Program-made: the position numbers and the translations under genes
Shown here: positions 10,838 to 20,402 of the stretch, in pieces
Layout of the letters: every line of letters starts with the position of its first letter
Position numbering within the stretch: the stretch's first letter is position 1
The notes under the pieces: generated by a model
The model's input: only the letters and a program-made list of their open reading frames with translations
Databases searched by the model: none
Told to the model about the DNA's origin: nothing
Assembly (NCBI GenBank): GCA_963575745.1
Contig: CAUYUJ010016141.1
Coordinates: 31,947 to 95,946, forward strand
Direction of reading: 5' to 3'
Length of the DNA stretch: 64,000 bases
DNA from: Prorocentrum cordatum
Taxonomy: Eukaryota > Sar > Dinophyceae > Prorocentrales > Prorocentraceae

Positions 10838-11687
10838 GAATATGTGGCCGCTGCAGCTAGACGAGCTGCAGTCGTCAAGGAAGACGACCCCCCGCGCGAA
10901 GGTTGACATCCAGGCGAATCCAGTCAAGGTATCTAAAGCCCTATACACTGAACGCACGACATGGTTTGACGACGAGGGCTTGAAATTGCAAGACATATCA
11001 GAGGCGTCAAACATCATGACTTCGAGATGCGTAAATAAGTGGAAGCTCGTCAAGAACGAGAAGGGCGAGATGGGGCGGACCATTGGGCTACGCCCGGTAC
11101 TTCGGGGGTTTGTGGACCTCGAAGCCTCCGACGTGGAAACCTTCTCAGGAACGGCGCGGCGGTCGATTCAGAGACTACTCGCGAGCGCGGCAGCATGCAA
11201 GAAGCAATGGGTCATTGCTTCCCTCGACATCAACGTGGCTTCCCTGAAGGGGCTCACCTATAGGGAACTTGCTGAAGCAACCGGTGACAAGGAACGCGTG
11301 GTGTGCTTTGCACTGCCGTCTGGATCAGCTTCTGTGATTGGATCCCTCCCAGGATTTGAGCGCTGCGACGAGTGGAAACACTGTTTGCAGGGCCTCAGAC
11401 CAGTCACGGGCGCCAAGGACGCATTGAGAGCCTTCTCCCTGAAGCTCAGGAAGACCACGAGAGGGTTCGGTGTCAGACCCGCGTCCTATGACGAGGAGTT
11501 CGACACAATATCTGACCTTCTTACCGCCATGCACGTTGATGACATCAATATGGCCGGTGCTGAGCACACTATCGACAGGTGCGTCAAGTTTGTTGAGGAT
11601 ACGTTTGGCAAATGTAAAGTCAACAAACACATATACCACTTGTGCTGCGAGGTGCAAGAAATATGGGGACGGTGGCGTTACATTTGA
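10821..11687 (+). pseudogene. Reverse transcriptase (Ty1/copia)
   Basis: 288 codons. After an N-terminal lead come VNKWKLVKNEKGE, GLRPVLRGFVD (the R-x-V-x-RGF-D block), FSGTARRSIQRLLAS, VIASLDINVASLKGLTYREL (first catalytic Asp), FALPSGSA, and MHVDDINMAG, the active-site box (usually Y-V-D-D; here H-V-D-D). These are the core fingers and palm blocks of copia reverse transcriptases. The expected L-x-K-x-LYGL-x-Q-x-P-x-x-W block is degraded. The frame is lost about 50 codons after the active site, where frame 1 takes over. Confidence 0.7.
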
Positions 11688-12578
11688 TCAAGACGAATCC
11701 GTACAACAGCTCCGTCCTAAACGACATCCTGAACTCACTGGCGCAGATGCTGACTCCAAGGCATCAAAGATGGTCACTGGCGTGTTGGTCAGCCTCAGAG
11801 GCGCTTTGGCTTACGCCTTAATCACACAGGTGTGGTTAATGGTCTATGTTGTATCCCTGCAGCGTGCCCAAGAACCGACCAACATGCAAGTGCGACGACT
11901 GGGCGCGATTGCAAGAAAATTACAGGATTTCCTTAATCATATCGTCTACCAATCGATGACTCCAACGGGTGAGGTCGACCTGCGCAGCGACTCCGGTTAC
12001 CAGCGTCTTAGCGGAGATGCCGAGGACGAGGTCGAAGGCTATGGTGTTCGAGGGGCAAGCCTGCTACGACGTGGAAACACGCCTGCTGGTAAGCCCGTCG
12101 TCTATACTATCGACGCGTAGTGCAAGGCTCACCGCTTGCAGGTCCGTTCGAGCTATTCAGCGGAAACACTAGCAGCAGCCCCCACTTTGGATGACTGCTA
12201 TCCCACGATCGTCACTCTGCGTGAAGTCCACGCGGGGCCGCTGACACCCACTCAATTGAAATATATACTTGAGATGGGCGGCTTGAACATCAAGGTCAGT
12301 TTGACCATCGATGCGGAATCTGTTTCAAGTCCTTGTGAAGCAAAGACCTGAAGCAACCGACTGCGTGTATTCTTTTGGAACACACCAGTTGGATGCGACA
12401 GATGATGAAGCGAGGTATCGTGCAGAGTGTACAGTGGTGTGACACTCGCGACATGACTGCGGATGGCCACACCAAAGGGAACATCGACAGAAAAATGCTG
12501 CTACAGGTCATGGGAGGAACGCAATTCTTCAAGTTCGACTTAAACCGACATGCTCCGTACAGGGCTGGCCAAGCATGA
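11660..12578 (+). pseudogene. RNase H domain and 3' end of copia pol
   Basis: The frame at 11470-12120 becomes meaningful from about 11662: TFDQDESVQQLRPKRHPELTG, then LVSLRGALAYALITQVW, then EVDLRSDSGYQRL (first Asp of RNase H). A TAG at 12118-12120 interrupts IDA-CKAHRLQVRSS, where related elements have Gln. The same frame then gives SAETLAAAP (Glu) and TIDAESV (Asp). After another shift, 12375-12578 gives SWMRQMMKRGIVQSVQW and CDTRDMTADGHTKG, the last catalytic block, with a short basic tail. The domain is complete in order but interrupted. Confidence 0.65.
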
Positions 12579-12580
12579 TT

Positions 12581-13715
12581 GCCTGAGCCGCCTGAGGAGC
12601 AATCGCCTGCAAGGTGATTTGCCTGCGAGGCAATTTGCTTGGAAGGGCACTTGCGTGCGGGTCAACCTTCCTTGTTGTGCCCGCCTGCTTCTGCCTACCT
12701 TGTGTATACCGTGTTTTAGTATATAGCGGGCGGCGGACTTACGCGTCGCTGGGGTAAATGCGAGAGATAGCGGCCGTTTGTCGGCGGCCGTTTGTTCTCA
12801 AGCGGCCGGCCGCCAACATGTGGCTGTGCCTCATCGCGAGGCGCACTATTTGCCATTGAGACCGAGAACATTTTCGGTTGACATGGCCCGTCGCTCCCGC
12901 GGCGATCTCCGACTTCTGTGACCATCGTTACTACGGCACAAAAGAGTTGGACATGGGCTTCGCCTGACGTGAAGCTTCTGGTTGGGCCTTCCAACCCCCT
13001 TCGAACTTGGGGGACCCGTGTCTCGGGAAAACCGAGACGCCGGATATCTGGGGGGCGAGCCGCGGGGTCGCCGAGGCAGACTGCAGTTCGGACGAGGGTC
13101 CGCCGACCACAGATTTTCAACGTGTGGACGGAAACCAAAAAGGGTTTTTGCGTCGGGTTCGGTTCCAAGAGAGCCTCGCCATCGCCAGGCCCCGGGACTG
13201 TCAAAAACGATATGCTGTGCAAAGCAGGCCCCAGGGAAAGGATCATGACTTCCACAGACGGCGTATATCTGGGCATCGCATGTCTGGGGTCAACCAATCC
13301 CCTCCGATCCCGTCTGGCTGACCTGGGTCTGGAAGCCGTGGGGGGCCGACCTCCTCATCCCGATACTTCCACTGACCCGATGGGAGCTACCGCCGTTAGC
13401 GTAAAAAACGGTCACCAGGCATAATGGACAAAGCGGCTGTGTTCAGAACCCCCGTGCCCCACAATTTCAATATCGAGAGCGGGGTTGCCTTGGCGGTGGA
13501 GTTTTGGGCGTTTTTTTATGTCGATGTTTGCGCCCCGACAACGGCCGCAGAATGGGGGGGTCCAGGGGCGGCACCGTCGACGCAACGTCTGTGGATGGAC
13601 GTGTTTTGCGCCAGCAGCGGTGCTATTTCGTGGCCGGCCCCGATTCGGGACATGGTCCTCGTTGACCTGGGTTTTCAGCTTGCCTGCCAGGGTCAGCGCG
13701 TCCCCAGTCCTAGAG
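12581..13715. other. Region 3' of the retroelement, no gene recognised
   Basis: Begins with a cluster of degenerate 15-bp palindromes (12590-12660). Overlapping frames exist on both strands (the longest is 193 codons on the minus strand, 12716-13297), but none shows a recognisable domain or clear coding bias. It may contain the remains of a long terminal repeat, but I could not find a matching copy upstream. Confidence 0.35.
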
Positions 13716-13878
13716 TTAAATCGTGACCGTCCCTTTACAGGGGAAATGTTCAAACATGGTTAAAGGATGGTGGGGGGACATTTTTTTCAAACTTTTTTGG
13801 AGTATATTCAGATATTTGTGTGGGAGATTTAGAATAGTTCTCCCGGAATCCGCCTGTGGGGGGACATGCCCGACCGAA
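13716..13878. mobile_element. TIR introner-like element, copy A
   Basis: 163 bp. Left end TTAAATCGTGACCGTCC, right end ending ACATGCCCGACCGAA, which are inverted repeats of each other (family TIR: TT-AA-TCGGGC-TGTCC). Flanked by an exact 8-bp direct repeat TCCTAGAG at 13708-13715 and 13879-13886, a target-site duplication. The interior is AT-rich with TATTCA-type sequence, unlike its GC-rich surroundings. Confidence 0.75.
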
Positions 13879-13984
13879 TCCTAGAGTGGCTGCTCCGCAG
13901 CTGCACACGAGCAAGAACTGCTTTCCAGTGGCAGGAGCGGGGGGAGCAGGAGGACCAGGAGAGGGAGGCAGAGGAGGGAAAGCG

Positions 13985-14260
13985 AGGGTGCGACAATGAG
14001 GAACAGAGAACTCGGATCCAGAGGTGTGGCTTCGGCTCCTGCTGCTGCAGCTCGTCCTCGTCCTGTTCCTTCCTCCTCCTCCTCCTTTTCGTCCTGCTCG
14101 TCCTCCTGCTCATCCTGCTCCTCCTGCTCATCCTTCCTCCTTTTCGTCCTGCTCCTCCTCCTCCTCCTGCCCCTCCTCCTCCTTTTCGTCCTCGTCCTAT
14201 TCCTTCCTCCTCCTCCTCCTGCTCCTCCGCCACCTCCTCCAGTGTACGCGCAGCTCCTCT
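13985..14260. repeat. TCC/TCG-rich trinucleotide repeat
   Basis: Interrupted TCC/TCG/TGC triplets. All long frames across it on either strand (poly-Ser, poly-Leu, poly-Arg) are shadows of this tract. Confidence 0.85.
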
Positions 14261-14349
14261 GTGGGGCTGCAGGTCCGCTATGGCGCGCGTCACACGATGG
14301 GGCCCCCTCTGGAGCTCCAGGTCCGCTATGACACGTGTCGGCGGATAGG

Positions 14350-14500
14350 AATCGGAGGGCACCAACTATACACCAACACCGATCCTGGCCCAGGATCGGT
14401 GTATATGCCTTCTTGCGCAAGGCAGGAGGGCGTATACACCGATCCTGGGCCCAGGGTGATCCTGGCCAGGATCGGTGTTGGTGTATAGTTGGTGCCTTCC
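14350..14500. repeat. Nested perfect inverted repeat (cruciform-capable)
   Basis: The arm starting at 14358 (GGCACCAACTATACACC, about 33 bp) is matched by its reverse complement ending at 14496. Inside it a second pair, CAGGATCGGTGTATA (from 14391) and TATACACCGATCCTG, forms another hairpin. No target duplication was identified. It may be a foldback transposon. Confidence 0.8.
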
Positions 14501-14541
14501 TAAGGAGGTAGGATGTCGGATATGGCGCGAGCGCACCTAGC

Positions 14542-14699
14542 TTCAAGGCGGGCCTGTCCTTCTACAGGGGGAGTATTCAAGCATGGTCCAACATAGTCTG
14601 GGGAGGATTTTCTGTTCTGACCTTTTTTTTGCTGTTTTGTTGTTACTATTTTTTATTTGTTCGCCCACAATCCCCCTGTAGCGGGACAGGCCCGACCTA
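14542..14699. mobile_element. TIR introner-like element, copy B
   Basis: 158 bp. Left end has GCGGGCCTGTCCTTCTACAG and GTATTCAAGCATGG; right end has CCCCTGTAGCGGGACAGG then CCCGACCTA. Flanking repeats CACCTAGC (14534-14541) and CATCTAGC (14700-14707) agree at seven of eight positions. The centre is T-rich. Same family as copies A, C, D and E. Confidence 0.7.
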
Positions 14700-14735
14700 C
14701 ATCTAGCTTGTCTCTCTCCTCTCTCCCTCTCTCCG

Positions 14736-14904
14736 AGGGCTCCCAGGAGGGCGCGAAGTTATTCGCGCTTCGCGCTTCGCCGTCCTCCTTCCTCCTCCCC
14801 CTCCTCCTCGTCCTCCTCTTCTCCCCCTTGGGGGGCGGCGCGAGAGCGCGAAGTTATTCGCACTTCGCGCTTCGCGCAGCGCGAAGCGCGAAGTTGGGAG
14901 CCCT
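14736..14904. mobile_element. AGGGCTCCC-ended repeat, copy 1
   Basis: About 170 bp with AGGGCTCCC at the left and GGGAGCCCT at the right. It contains two blocks of GCGCGAAGTTATTCGC and TTCGCGCTTCGCG, separated by a TCC-rich spacer. A near-identical copy lies at 42890-43061, including the spacer, so this is a dispersed element and not a local duplication. Confidence 0.75.
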
Positions 14905-15027
14905 TGACTCCCTGTCCCTCCCTCTCTCTCTCCCTCTCTCCTCTCGGAGCGAGGCGGCGAGGCTCGCTCTTCGGCGGCGTGCTTTTCTCTTCCGGGGGCG
15001 GCCAAGAGGGGGGGGTGATTACTGGGG

Positions 15028-15165
15028 TTAAGTCGGGCCTGCCCCTCTACCGGAGGAATATTCAATCATGTGTTTAAAAATAGTCTGGGGCGATTGTTTG
15101 AGTATTCTGAAGTATTTTCAACTTTTCGCCTAAAATCCGCCTATAGGGGGACATGCTCGACCCAA
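15028..15165. mobile_element. TIR introner-like element, copy C
   Basis: 138 bp. Begins TTAAGTCGGGCCTGCCCC and ends GACATGCTCGACCCAA. Target-site duplication TACTGGGG (15020-15027) versus GACTGGGG (15166-15173), seven of eight bases. The internal AATATTCAATCATG is shared with the other copies. Confidence 0.75.
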
Positions 15166-15336
15166 GACTGGGGGGGAATACCGTGGCGGGGCCATGGCAT
15201 CTCCCCAGATCTCAAAGCGCCTCTTGTTTGCCTCAGTGCGTGCCCTGCCCCTCCCTCTCCCGGGTCCGCGCCCATGCCTCGGACCATGGTTGCGAACCGC
15301 CTTCTTGGACACTGTCTTCTTGTCACCGAGCACGTT

Positions 15337-15460
15337 CCACTACTCGCAAAGTGGCTACTCGCAAATGTCCAAGAAGCATGTGTTCGCCTCGTTGTAATGG
15401 ATCGTCGATCCCCCGCGCCGGATCCACGCTACTTGCGAGTAGCTACTTTGCGAGTGGTGG
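15337..15460. repeat. Foldback element
   Basis: CCACTACTCGCAAAGTGGCT at the left pairs with AGCTACTTTGCGAGTGGTGG at the right, with about 30 bp of near-complete complementarity and a ~65-bp loop. Confidence 0.75.
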
Positions 15461-15624
15461 CCCCGAATCCTGGCTTCGGTGCTCGACCTCGGCTTCGGCC
15501 CCCCAGGGGGCCACGAAGAACGGCTCCCCAGCGAGAGGCGCCCCCCCCCAGGGGAGGGGTCGGGTTCTCCTTCGGGGCCGCGCAGTCGAGTCACATCGTC
15601 GGATGTCTGGGCTGGCGCGTAAGC

Positions 15625-17362
15625 TTAAGTTGGGCATGTCTCTACAGGAGGAATATTCAATTCAGTCAAACAAATATATCCTGGCGAAGGACCCAACCAT
15701 ATGCAGTTGTGGGTACCACAATTGTGAATATCTTCTTCGGTGAAGCTTCCTATGGGGCCACGAAGCGCTGCACTGGGTGGGGGGGAAAGCATGCGGGCGG
15801 CAGCACTGGGGCCGTCGGTGGAGCTCCCTATGGGGCCACGAAGCGCTGTACTGGGTTGGGGGGACGCATGCGGGCGGTAGCACGGGGGCCTTCGGTGGAG
15901 CTCCCTATGGGGCCACGGCACGCTGTACTGGGTGGGGGGGACGCATGCGGGCGGTAGCACAGGGGCCGTCGGTGGAGCTCCCTACGGGGCCACGGCACGC
16001 TGTACTGGGTGGGGGGGACGCATGCGGGCGGTAGCACGGGGGCCGTCGGTGGAGCTCCCTATGGGGCCACGAAGCGCTGTACTGGGTTGGGGGGACGCAT
16101 GCGGGCGGTAGCACTGGGACCGTCGGTGGAGCTCCCTACGGGGCCACATAACGCTGTGGGTGAAAATGCTGGGTGTTTCGGGACGCGTGCGGGCGGTCCC
16201 ACTGGGGCTTCGGTGGAGTTCCCTATGGGGCCGCGAGGCGCTGTTACTGGGTGGGTGAAACTGCCAAATTGGGTGTGTGGGACGCATGCGGGCGGTCCCA
16301 CTGGGGGCTTCGGTTGAGCCTCCTATGGGGCCCCTCGAAGCGCTGTACTGGGTGGGTGAAAATGCCAAATTGGGTGTGTGGGACGCATGCGGGCGGTCCC
16401 ACTGGGGGCTTCGGTGGAGCTGCCTTGGGCCCACGAAGCGCTGTACTGGGTGGGTGAAAATGCTAAATTGGCTGTATGGGACGCATGCGGGCGGTCCCAC
16501 TGGGGACTTCTGTGGAGCTCCCTATGGGGCCACGAAGCGCTGTACTGGGTGGGTGAAGATGCCAAATTGGGTGTGTGGGACGCATGCGGGCGGTCCCACT
16601 GGTGCCTTCGGTGGGGCTCCCTATGGGACCGTGAAGCGCTGTACTGGGTGGGTGAAAATGCCTAGTTGGGTGTTTCGGGACGCATGCGGACGGTCCCACT
16701 GGGGGCTTCGGTGGAGCTCCCTATGGGGCCAGGAAGCGCTGTACTGCGTGGGTGAAAATGTCACACTGCGTTCCTGGGGCGCATGCGGACGGTGGTACTG
16801 GGGCCTTCGGTGGAGCTCCCTATGGGGCCACGAAGCGCTGTACTGGGTGGGTTAACATTCCACATTGGGTGTTTCGGGACGCATGCGGACCTTCGGTGGA
16901 ACTCCCTATGGGGCCATGAAACGCTGTACTGGGTGGGTGAAAATACCACATTGGGTTTTTGGAACGCATGCGGACGGTGGCAGTGGTGCCTTCGGTGGAG
17001 CTCCCTATGGGGCCATGAAGCGCTGTACTGGGTGGGTGAAAGTGGCAAGTTGGGTGTTTCGGGACGCATGCGGACGGTCCCATTGGGGGCTTCGGTGGAG
17101 CTCCCTATGGGGCCACGAATCGTTGTACTGGGTGGGTGAAATGCAGGGAGGAAGGGGGAGGGGGAGGAGGGGCAGGGAGGAAGGAGGGAGGAGGAGGAAC
17201 GCGGGGACCGTCTTTTCAAAACGAGGACCCAACGCCACAGGATGGTTGGGAAATAGTCAGGGGATGACTTTTGACAGTTTGTGATGGCTATTTTTGAGCA
17301 TCTTCCGACTGTTTTGCAGTTTTCGGTCGAAGTCCGCCTGTAGGAGGACACGCCCGACCTGA
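15625..17362. mobile_element. TIR introner-like element, copy D, swollen by a satellite
   Basis: Left end TTAAGTTGGGCATGTCTC at 15625, right end ACACGCCCGACCTGA at 17362. Flanks GCGTAAGC (15617-15624) and GCGTAAGG (17363-17370) share seven of eight bases, so these ends belong together although they lie 1.7 kb apart. The extra length is the satellite array at 15745-17140 plus a GGA-rich patch at 17142-17205. The outer parts (15625-15740 and 17225-17362) match the short copies. Confidence 0.65.
15745..17140 (+). repeat. GGAGCTCCCTATGGGGCC satellite array
   Basis: About 15-17 head-to-tail units of roughly 77-100 bp. Shared core GGTGGAGCTCCCTATGGGGC, then CACGAAGCGCTGTACTGGGT and GGACGCATGCGG. 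The first six units lack the GTGAAAATGCCAAATTGGG insert that the later ones have. A diverged relative lies at 49370-49770. The open frames on both strands here (repeating WSSLWGHEALYWVG or its opposites) are shadows. The array sits inside TIR element D. Confidence 0.9.
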
Positions 17363-17884
17363 GCGTAAGGTTGCGCGTGATCACCCTCGTTTCCAGAGTG
17401 GCGGGCCGCGATGGCGGCCCGCGTAAGTCGTCGCGTCGCGTCGCGATGCCACTTCGCGCAAGACCCGTGCTTCTCGTCGCTGCTCGCTCGAGACCAGGAG
17501 TCGCCTGCGCCGCGGCGGTTCGGAGCAGCATAGGCCGGCGGGCGCCGTACCCGCGCTTTCCTTTCCCATGTCGGTCGTGCCGAACGGCCTGGGGGGCGAT
17601 GCCTCGTGGGTCGAGTCTCAAAAGGCTCGATCTTCGACAATTCGAGTCGGAGACCGACTGCAGCATTGCTTGACCTCAGAGTTGATATGTCTGTCGAATC
17701 TAGGGCAACAGGAGAATGTGCGTAGATCTACGAGCATTCTGTGTCTGTTCCCTCGACTCGGCGAAAAGTCCGATGCTGGGGCAGAGCCGTGCTGCAGTCG
17801 ACATCCTCCTCGGATGGTGGAGGTCGTTGTGACTCGTCGGAGCCCTCCAGGGTCGCCACGGCGATTCAGCTTGGACTACACTGG
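17363..17884. other. No gene recognised
   Basis: Mixed-composition sequence following element D. Short frames exist on both strands, with no domain, repeat array or splice-compatible exon that I can support. Confidence 0.3.
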
Positions 17885-18045
17885 AGGCGCAATTTGTCAC
17901 GTGTTCGAAGGATTGTAAAAAAACGAAGGATTGCAACAAAAACGAAGGATTGCAAAAAAACCCAGGATTGCAAAAAAACAGGATTGCAGTATCAGGAGGA
18001 TTGCAAAGAAACGTAGGGTTTTTTTGCAATCCTCCTGATACTTCT
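17885..18045. repeat. AGGATTGCAAAAAAAC minisatellite with inverted terminal unit
   Basis: Five to six units of about 17-20 bp (AGGATTGCAAAAAAAC). The last part, CAGTATCAGGAGGATTGCAA, is followed by its complement TTGCAATCCTCCTGATAC, making a strong hairpin at about 17985-18045. Confidence 0.85.
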
Positions 18046-19704
18046 GTGGCGCCAGCCGTTTGCGTAAGCTTCCAGCGAGCCGGCCATGTCTGCGAGGCCA
18101 CGGCCTCGCCCGCTCCGCCCTTGAGAGGGGCCCGAGGCGATGGCCCGCACGAGCGATTCCCATCCCCATGCCCCTCTCCCGTCGCCGCGGCTGGCCTCCC
18201 TCGAAGCTCCGTGGGGACGAGGCCGCCGTGAGGGCGCGCGGTCCCTGCGCGGAGCGTGCCCTGGCGTGCTGCGCCGGTGCGGGCCGAGCTCCCGGGGCCC
18301 TCCGCGCGGGCCGCCTGGCCCCGCGGCGCCCGCGGGCCAGAGCTGCGGTCACGGCGGCGGGGGCGCCTGGGTCCGAAAGCGGCAGGCTCTGGGCCGCGGG
18401 GGGGCACGGAGCCGTGCCTGCTCGGTGGGCCACTGGCGGAGAGGTCGGGGGCGGAGAGGAGGGGGGGGATGACTAGGGGGGGGGGTGGATGTCATGGCGG
18501 GGGCCAGGATGTTTCTCCAGATTTCATGCCGCCTCCTCTTATTTCATTACGTACCTGGCCTCCCCGCTGGGCCGCGCACATGCCGCCGGCCCTGATTTGC
18601 CCCCCCCCCCCCCCCCCCCCCTCTTGGACACCCCCCTCTTGGCCGCTCCCGAAAAGGATACGGCTCCGCCCCCGCCCCCTGGGCAGTGGTGATGGTGGTG
18701 GTAGTGGTAGTGGTAGTTCAGATGTCAGGAGCCCATGCAGAAGGAAGGGCTGGGCCGTTGGGTCTGGGGCCCGTGCCTTTCGCATGCCAAGGGGAGGGTG
18801 AGGAGGACGAGGACGAGGAGGAGGAGGAGGAGGCGGAGGGATGGAAAAGGGAGGTTCGAAGCTTTCGCTCCGTGTTCCCGCGGCCTCCCATTTTCTCTAT
18901 AATGAAATTCGTGCCAGGTCCTTGGCCCTAGGTCGCCCCATCGAGTTCGCGGAGGCCCGTGCCCTCCTGCCCGCAGTTCGAGGCCAGTTGCCGTGGTAGC
19001 TGGACGTGGATTCGGGCGCTCAGGCCACGCGGCAGGGACAGAAGAGGGAGGGGCAAAGAGGAGGGCAACGAAGAAAACAACGAGGACGATAACAGGGCGA
19101 GGAGGGTGAGGACAGGAGCAGGACGACGAGAACCGGAGGAGGGGCGAAGAGAGAGGAGGATGGATGGACGGAGTCCCCCCGGCGGGGCGGCACGCGAAGC
19201 CCTCGGGCGTGGGCTCCTTTCGGTAGGGGGGCCGCGAGCCTGGCGGGGAACGCCGGCGACCCTGCAGCGACCATGGTGGGGGGGGGGGGACCTGGTTGGC
19301 GGCCTCTCGCAGCTCCTCGACGGCCCTTGGCGAAGGCAGCGAGTGCCTGCGCGATCCTGCGCGGCGCGAGCGCCGGGCCGCCCCGAGGACTGGCGCGCGG
19401 CCAGGGGAGCGGCGCCGCCTGGCCGCCCGGAGGGGGGAGGTGCCCAGCGGGGGCCTTCGTTCCAAGGCACGACCGCGCGGCGCGCGGGGCCCTGCCCGCC
19501 TCCCCAGCCGCTGCACCTGTCGGCGAACGGCGAGTGGGCGCAAGTGCAAGACTCCTGGCAATGGCGGGGAGGAGGGAGTCACCCTGGGGATGGGGGGGAG
19601 AAGGCGCCCCAAACCTGGGCCACGCCCGAACCGGGCCTACCCCAAGGCCGCCCGGCACATCGGTCAAAGACGGAAACACCGAGATACAAGAGTTGCTGGA
19701 GGTC
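18046..19704. other. GC-rich region without a supported gene
   Basis: Very GC-rich, with many overlapping frames on both strands and no recognisable motif. A 22-base C run lies at 18600-18621, and a GTGGT/GGA-rich patch at 18680-18840. The long frames are probably compositional. It could be intron or 5' flank of the helicase gene whose first seen exon is at 20333. Confidence 0.4.
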
Positions 19705-19840
19705 CGCGCGGATTTTCTGGATCGGCGCTGGGCCCCCCCCTATGGCGCGCGGAGCGCGCCAGGGGCGGCGCCAGAGGCGCCGCCGGGGGCTTGGCGCCGA
19801 TCCAACAAAAACTCGCGCGGACGTGCGACAGGACGAAGTA
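19705..19840. mobile_element. GTCCGCGCGGA-type TIR element, copy 1
   Basis: GGAGGTCCGCGCGGATTTTC and GGATCGGCGCTGG at the left mirror CGCCGATCCAACAAAAACTC and GCGCGGAC at the right. A GC-rich hairpin centre (GGCGCGCGGAGCGCGCC; GGCGGCGCCAGAGGCGCCGCC) is typical of the family. The outer ends are decayed. Confidence 0.7.
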
Positions 19841-20139
19841 GGCCGTGACTTCTTCCTCGACTCATCGCCGGGGGCACGGAGGGCAGGAGGGGGGCCCAGG
19901 AGGGAGGCCCAGATGATGGGGGCGAGGAGGGAGGGCGACGAGGAGGAATGGATGGTGTGGGGCGGGCTCGATCCTCAGCTTCGCAGTCCTTCAGATGGTC
20001 CTCTTCCGCCATCCCGCTGGTGCAGGTGTTCCTGCCCTTCCTGCCGTCCTCAGAATCATCCAGGTCATCCCGGTCCCCTTCCATCCTCCTACTCAGCTTT
20101 CTCCCTGCCCTTCCTCGAAGCGAGTGATATTACAATGCG

Positions 20140-20310
20140 TTGTCGATGGTCCGATCGGATTTCTGGGATCGGCGCTGGATCCCATCCCGTTTGGTGGCGC
20201 CTCCAGCGCCGCCCCTGGCGCCCTCCGCCGGCCAAAGGGGGGGGGGGGGCCCAGCGCCGACTCGAGAACTCCGCGCGGACCTCCCAAGCCTCGCATCTCC
20301 TCGTGATCTT
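20140..20310. mobile_element. GTCCGCGCGGA-type TIR element, copy 2
   Basis: GGTCCGATCGGATTTCTGGG and ATCGGCGCTGG face CCAGCGCCGACTCGAG and CCGCGCGGACCTCCC. Immediately to its right is a pyrimidine-rich stretch ending TTGCGCAG at 20332, the proposed 3' splice site of helicase exon A, so the element would lie at the end of an intron. Confidence 0.7.
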
Positions 20311-20332
20311 CGTGCTGCTGGTCGTTGCGCAG

Positions 20333-20402
20333 GGTCCGCCAGACCCCCCTCCCAGAAGAGGAGCTGGGGATGCTGCCCGAGTACGCGCTGAAGAGCCTGG
20401 AG
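20333..20402 (+). CDS. DEAD-box RNA helicase, exon A (lead to Q motif)
   Basis: Reads VRQTPLPEEELGMLPEYALK then SLE. This fits the stretch that precedes the Q motif in DEAD-box helicases, an F/L-x-x-LP-x-x-(L)-x-x-L helix. Acceptor CGCAG ends at 20332. The proposed donor is GAG|GC at 20402/20403, giving a complete codon phase that joins exon B as SLE|EHGFRSP. A spliced reading with exons B-D gives a continuous helicase N-terminal core. The intron to exon B would be 17.5 kb. The call depends on the match to exon B and is less sure than B-D. 5' exons were not found. Confidence 0.5.

Larger units (their letters stand above)
7290..12580 (+). mobile_element. Degenerate Ty1/copia-type retroelement
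   Basis: Domain order on the + strand is methyltransferase-like region (7.41-7.97 kb), gag-pre-integrase and integrase core (8.0-9.5 kb), integrase C-terminal domain (9.45-10.24 kb), linker (10.3-10.8 kb), reverse transcriptase (10.82-11.69 kb) and RNase H (11.66-12.58 kb). Integrase before reverse transcriptase defines Ty1/copia order. The coding sequence is broken by frameshifts near 9200-9330, 9500, 10240-10490, 11660 and 12350 and by stops at 7753-7755 and 12118-12120, so it cannot be autonomous. I found no long terminal repeats; either they have decayed or the ends lie elsewhere. The 15-bp palindromes at 8690, 8804, 9987 and 10618 lie inside it. Element ends are approximate. Confidence 0.75.
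12..12660. repeat. Dispersed 15-bp near-palindrome (TGCGGGGnnACCYGC family)
   Basis: A short inverted-repeat motif, best form TGCGGGGCAACCTGC, recurs through the first 12.7 kb. Clear copies lie at 134-148, 909-923, 1307-1321, 1490-1504, 1715-1729, 3158-3172, 3331-3345, 4473-4487, 5680-5692, 5703-5716, 6145-6159, 8690-8704, 8804-8818, 9987-10001 and 10618-10631. Weaker ones lie at 12-28, 2325-2340, 3018-3030, 5316-5330, 6742-6756 and, clustered, 12590-12660. Arms of GC(A/G)GG pair with CCYGC around a two- to three-base variable centre. In the more protein-like frames it reads Ala-Gly-(Gln/Ala/Pro/Asp)-Pro-Ala, and it has no stop codon in any of the six frames. I saw no convincing copy after 12.7 kb. 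The copies are seen directly; mobility is inferred. Confidence 0.75.

Noticed and set aside
12581-13715. 3' long terminal repeat of the copia element
   Set aside because: No matching sequence was found 5' of 7.3 kb, and no clear polypurine tract.
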